Of a stretch of DNA of 5,732 nt, positions 5,357-5,732 are shown piece after piece. Position numbers and translations under genes: made by a program. The stretch's first letter is position 1; every line of letters starts with the position of its first letter. Origin of the DNA: JBBQVO01 sp038211505 (GTDB lineage: Bacteria > Chloroflexota > Dehalococcoidia > DSTF01 > JACRBR01); assembly GCA_038211505.1 (NCBI GenBank), contig JBBQVO010000199.1:1-5732 (forward strand). Reading direction: 5' to 3'. The notes beneath the pieces are model-generated. The model did no database searches and had not been told where the DNA came from. It worked only from the letters and a program-made list of their open reading frames with translations.

Positions 5357-5732
5357 CGCCATCGGGCGCGCGCCCTCGAGCGAGAGCAGCCGCGTCTTCA
5401 TATCGAGCCCGCCGCCGAAGCCGCCAATCCCGTTGCTGCCGACGACGCGGTGGCAGGGGATGACGATCGGGATCGGATTCGTCCTCATCGTGTTGCCGAC
5501 GGCGCGATACGCATTCGGCCGCCCGACGCGCCGCGCCAGATCGGCGTACGACGCCACTTCGCCCCGCGGTATCGCGGCGCACGCCAGCAGCACATCGCGC
5601 CGGAACCCCGTCACGTACGAGAGATCGATCTCAACATCGAAGCTGCGGCGCTTGCCGGAGAGATACTCGCAGAGCTGGCGCACGACCGGCCGCACCTTCG
5701 CATCGCTGTGCTCCAGCGGGTAGGCGCCGCGT
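5354..5732 (-). CDS. ogt: Methylated-DNA--protein-cysteine S-methyltransferase (Ogt/MGMT), N-terminus outside window
   Basis: The last 125 residues of an O6-alkylguanine-DNA alkyltransferase, a suicide repair protein that moves the alkyl group of O6-methylguanine to its own cysteine. The active site PCHRVV is present, its Cys codon lying at 5453-5455. The helix-turn-helix region reads RGEVASYADLARRVGRPNAY then RAVG, carrying the Tyr and Arg that flip the damaged base. The hinge is NPIPIVIPC, followed by SNGIGGFGGGLDMKTRLLSLEG with the conserved Glu. The segment RQLCEYLSGKRRSFDVEID marks the end of the N-terminal domain. The reading frame stays open to the window edge (RGAYPLEHSDAK), so about 30-50 residues are missing compared with the usual 150-180. 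A GTG at 5693-5695 is an internal codon, not the likely start. It is first of the visible ogt-dinB pair and convergent with the zinc-ribbon gene. Confidence 0.93.
   Translation of the reverse strand, partial: RGAYPLEHSDAKVRPVVRQLCEYLSGKRRSFDVEIDLSYVTGFRRDVLLACAAIPRGEVASYADLARRVGRPNAYRAVGNTMRTNPIPIVIPCHRVVGSNGIGGFGGGLDMKTRLLSLEGARPMA

Noticed and set aside
5693..5695. GTG as the ogt start codon
   Set aside because: The frame continues upstream to the window edge with family-like sequence, and a start here would remove most of the N-terminal domain.

Overview
This is a 5.7-kb stretch of a high-GC bacterial chromosome (low 60s % GC by eye) holding nine probable genes, two of them cut by the window edges. 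No mobile element, CRISPR array, rRNA or tRNA is visible. The gene set looks chromosomal and housekeeping: ribosomal protein bL25, RlmN, Ogt, a DinB-family protein and a hotdog-fold acyl-CoA hydratase-like protein. The two-helix membrane protein with a double zinc ribbon, the thioredoxin-like [2Fe-2S] ferredoxin and the weak Shine-Dalgarno signals would fit a Chloroflexota (Dehalococcoidia-like) genome. That assignment is an impression from protein style only, not a search result.

Layout. Positions 2-190 (+) are the C-terminal end of ribosomal protein bL25/CTC, closed by a strong intrinsic terminator at 215-246. The region 247-446 has no gene and holds a small hairpin and a REP-like palindromic element. 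A leftward block then runs rlmN (1932-3014), a secreted lipoprotein hydrolase with two dockerin/EF-hand-like loops (898-1863) and a thioredoxin-like [2Fe-2S] ferredoxin (447-836). The gaps are 68 and 61 nt, so the three could be co-transcribed from the rlmN side.

A 96-bp divergent region (3015-3110) separates rlmN from a rightward block: a double-hotdog MaoC-like protein (3111-4022), a 34-residue single-helix membrane peptide (4032-4136), and a two-helix zinc-ribbon membrane protein (4214-4843) with its own extended -10 promoter. Convergent to these, a tight leftward pair ogt-dinB runs from beyond the right edge. The ogt stop codon overlaps the dinB ribosome-binding site, which points to co-transcription and perhaps translational coupling.

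Functionally the window mixes translation (bL25, 23S rRNA/tRNA methylation by RlmN), alkylation repair (Ogt, with a DinB-fold partner of unknown activity), CoA-ester metabolism (MaoC-like) and cell-surface functions (lipoprotein, zinc-ribbon membrane protein). I do not see a clearly novel multi-gene system. The points most worth checking are the MaoC-like protein lacking the usual catalytic Asp, the calcium-loop/hydrolase lipoprotein beside rlmN, the zinc-ribbon membrane protein with its short membrane-peptide neighbour, and the palindromic intergenic repeat.
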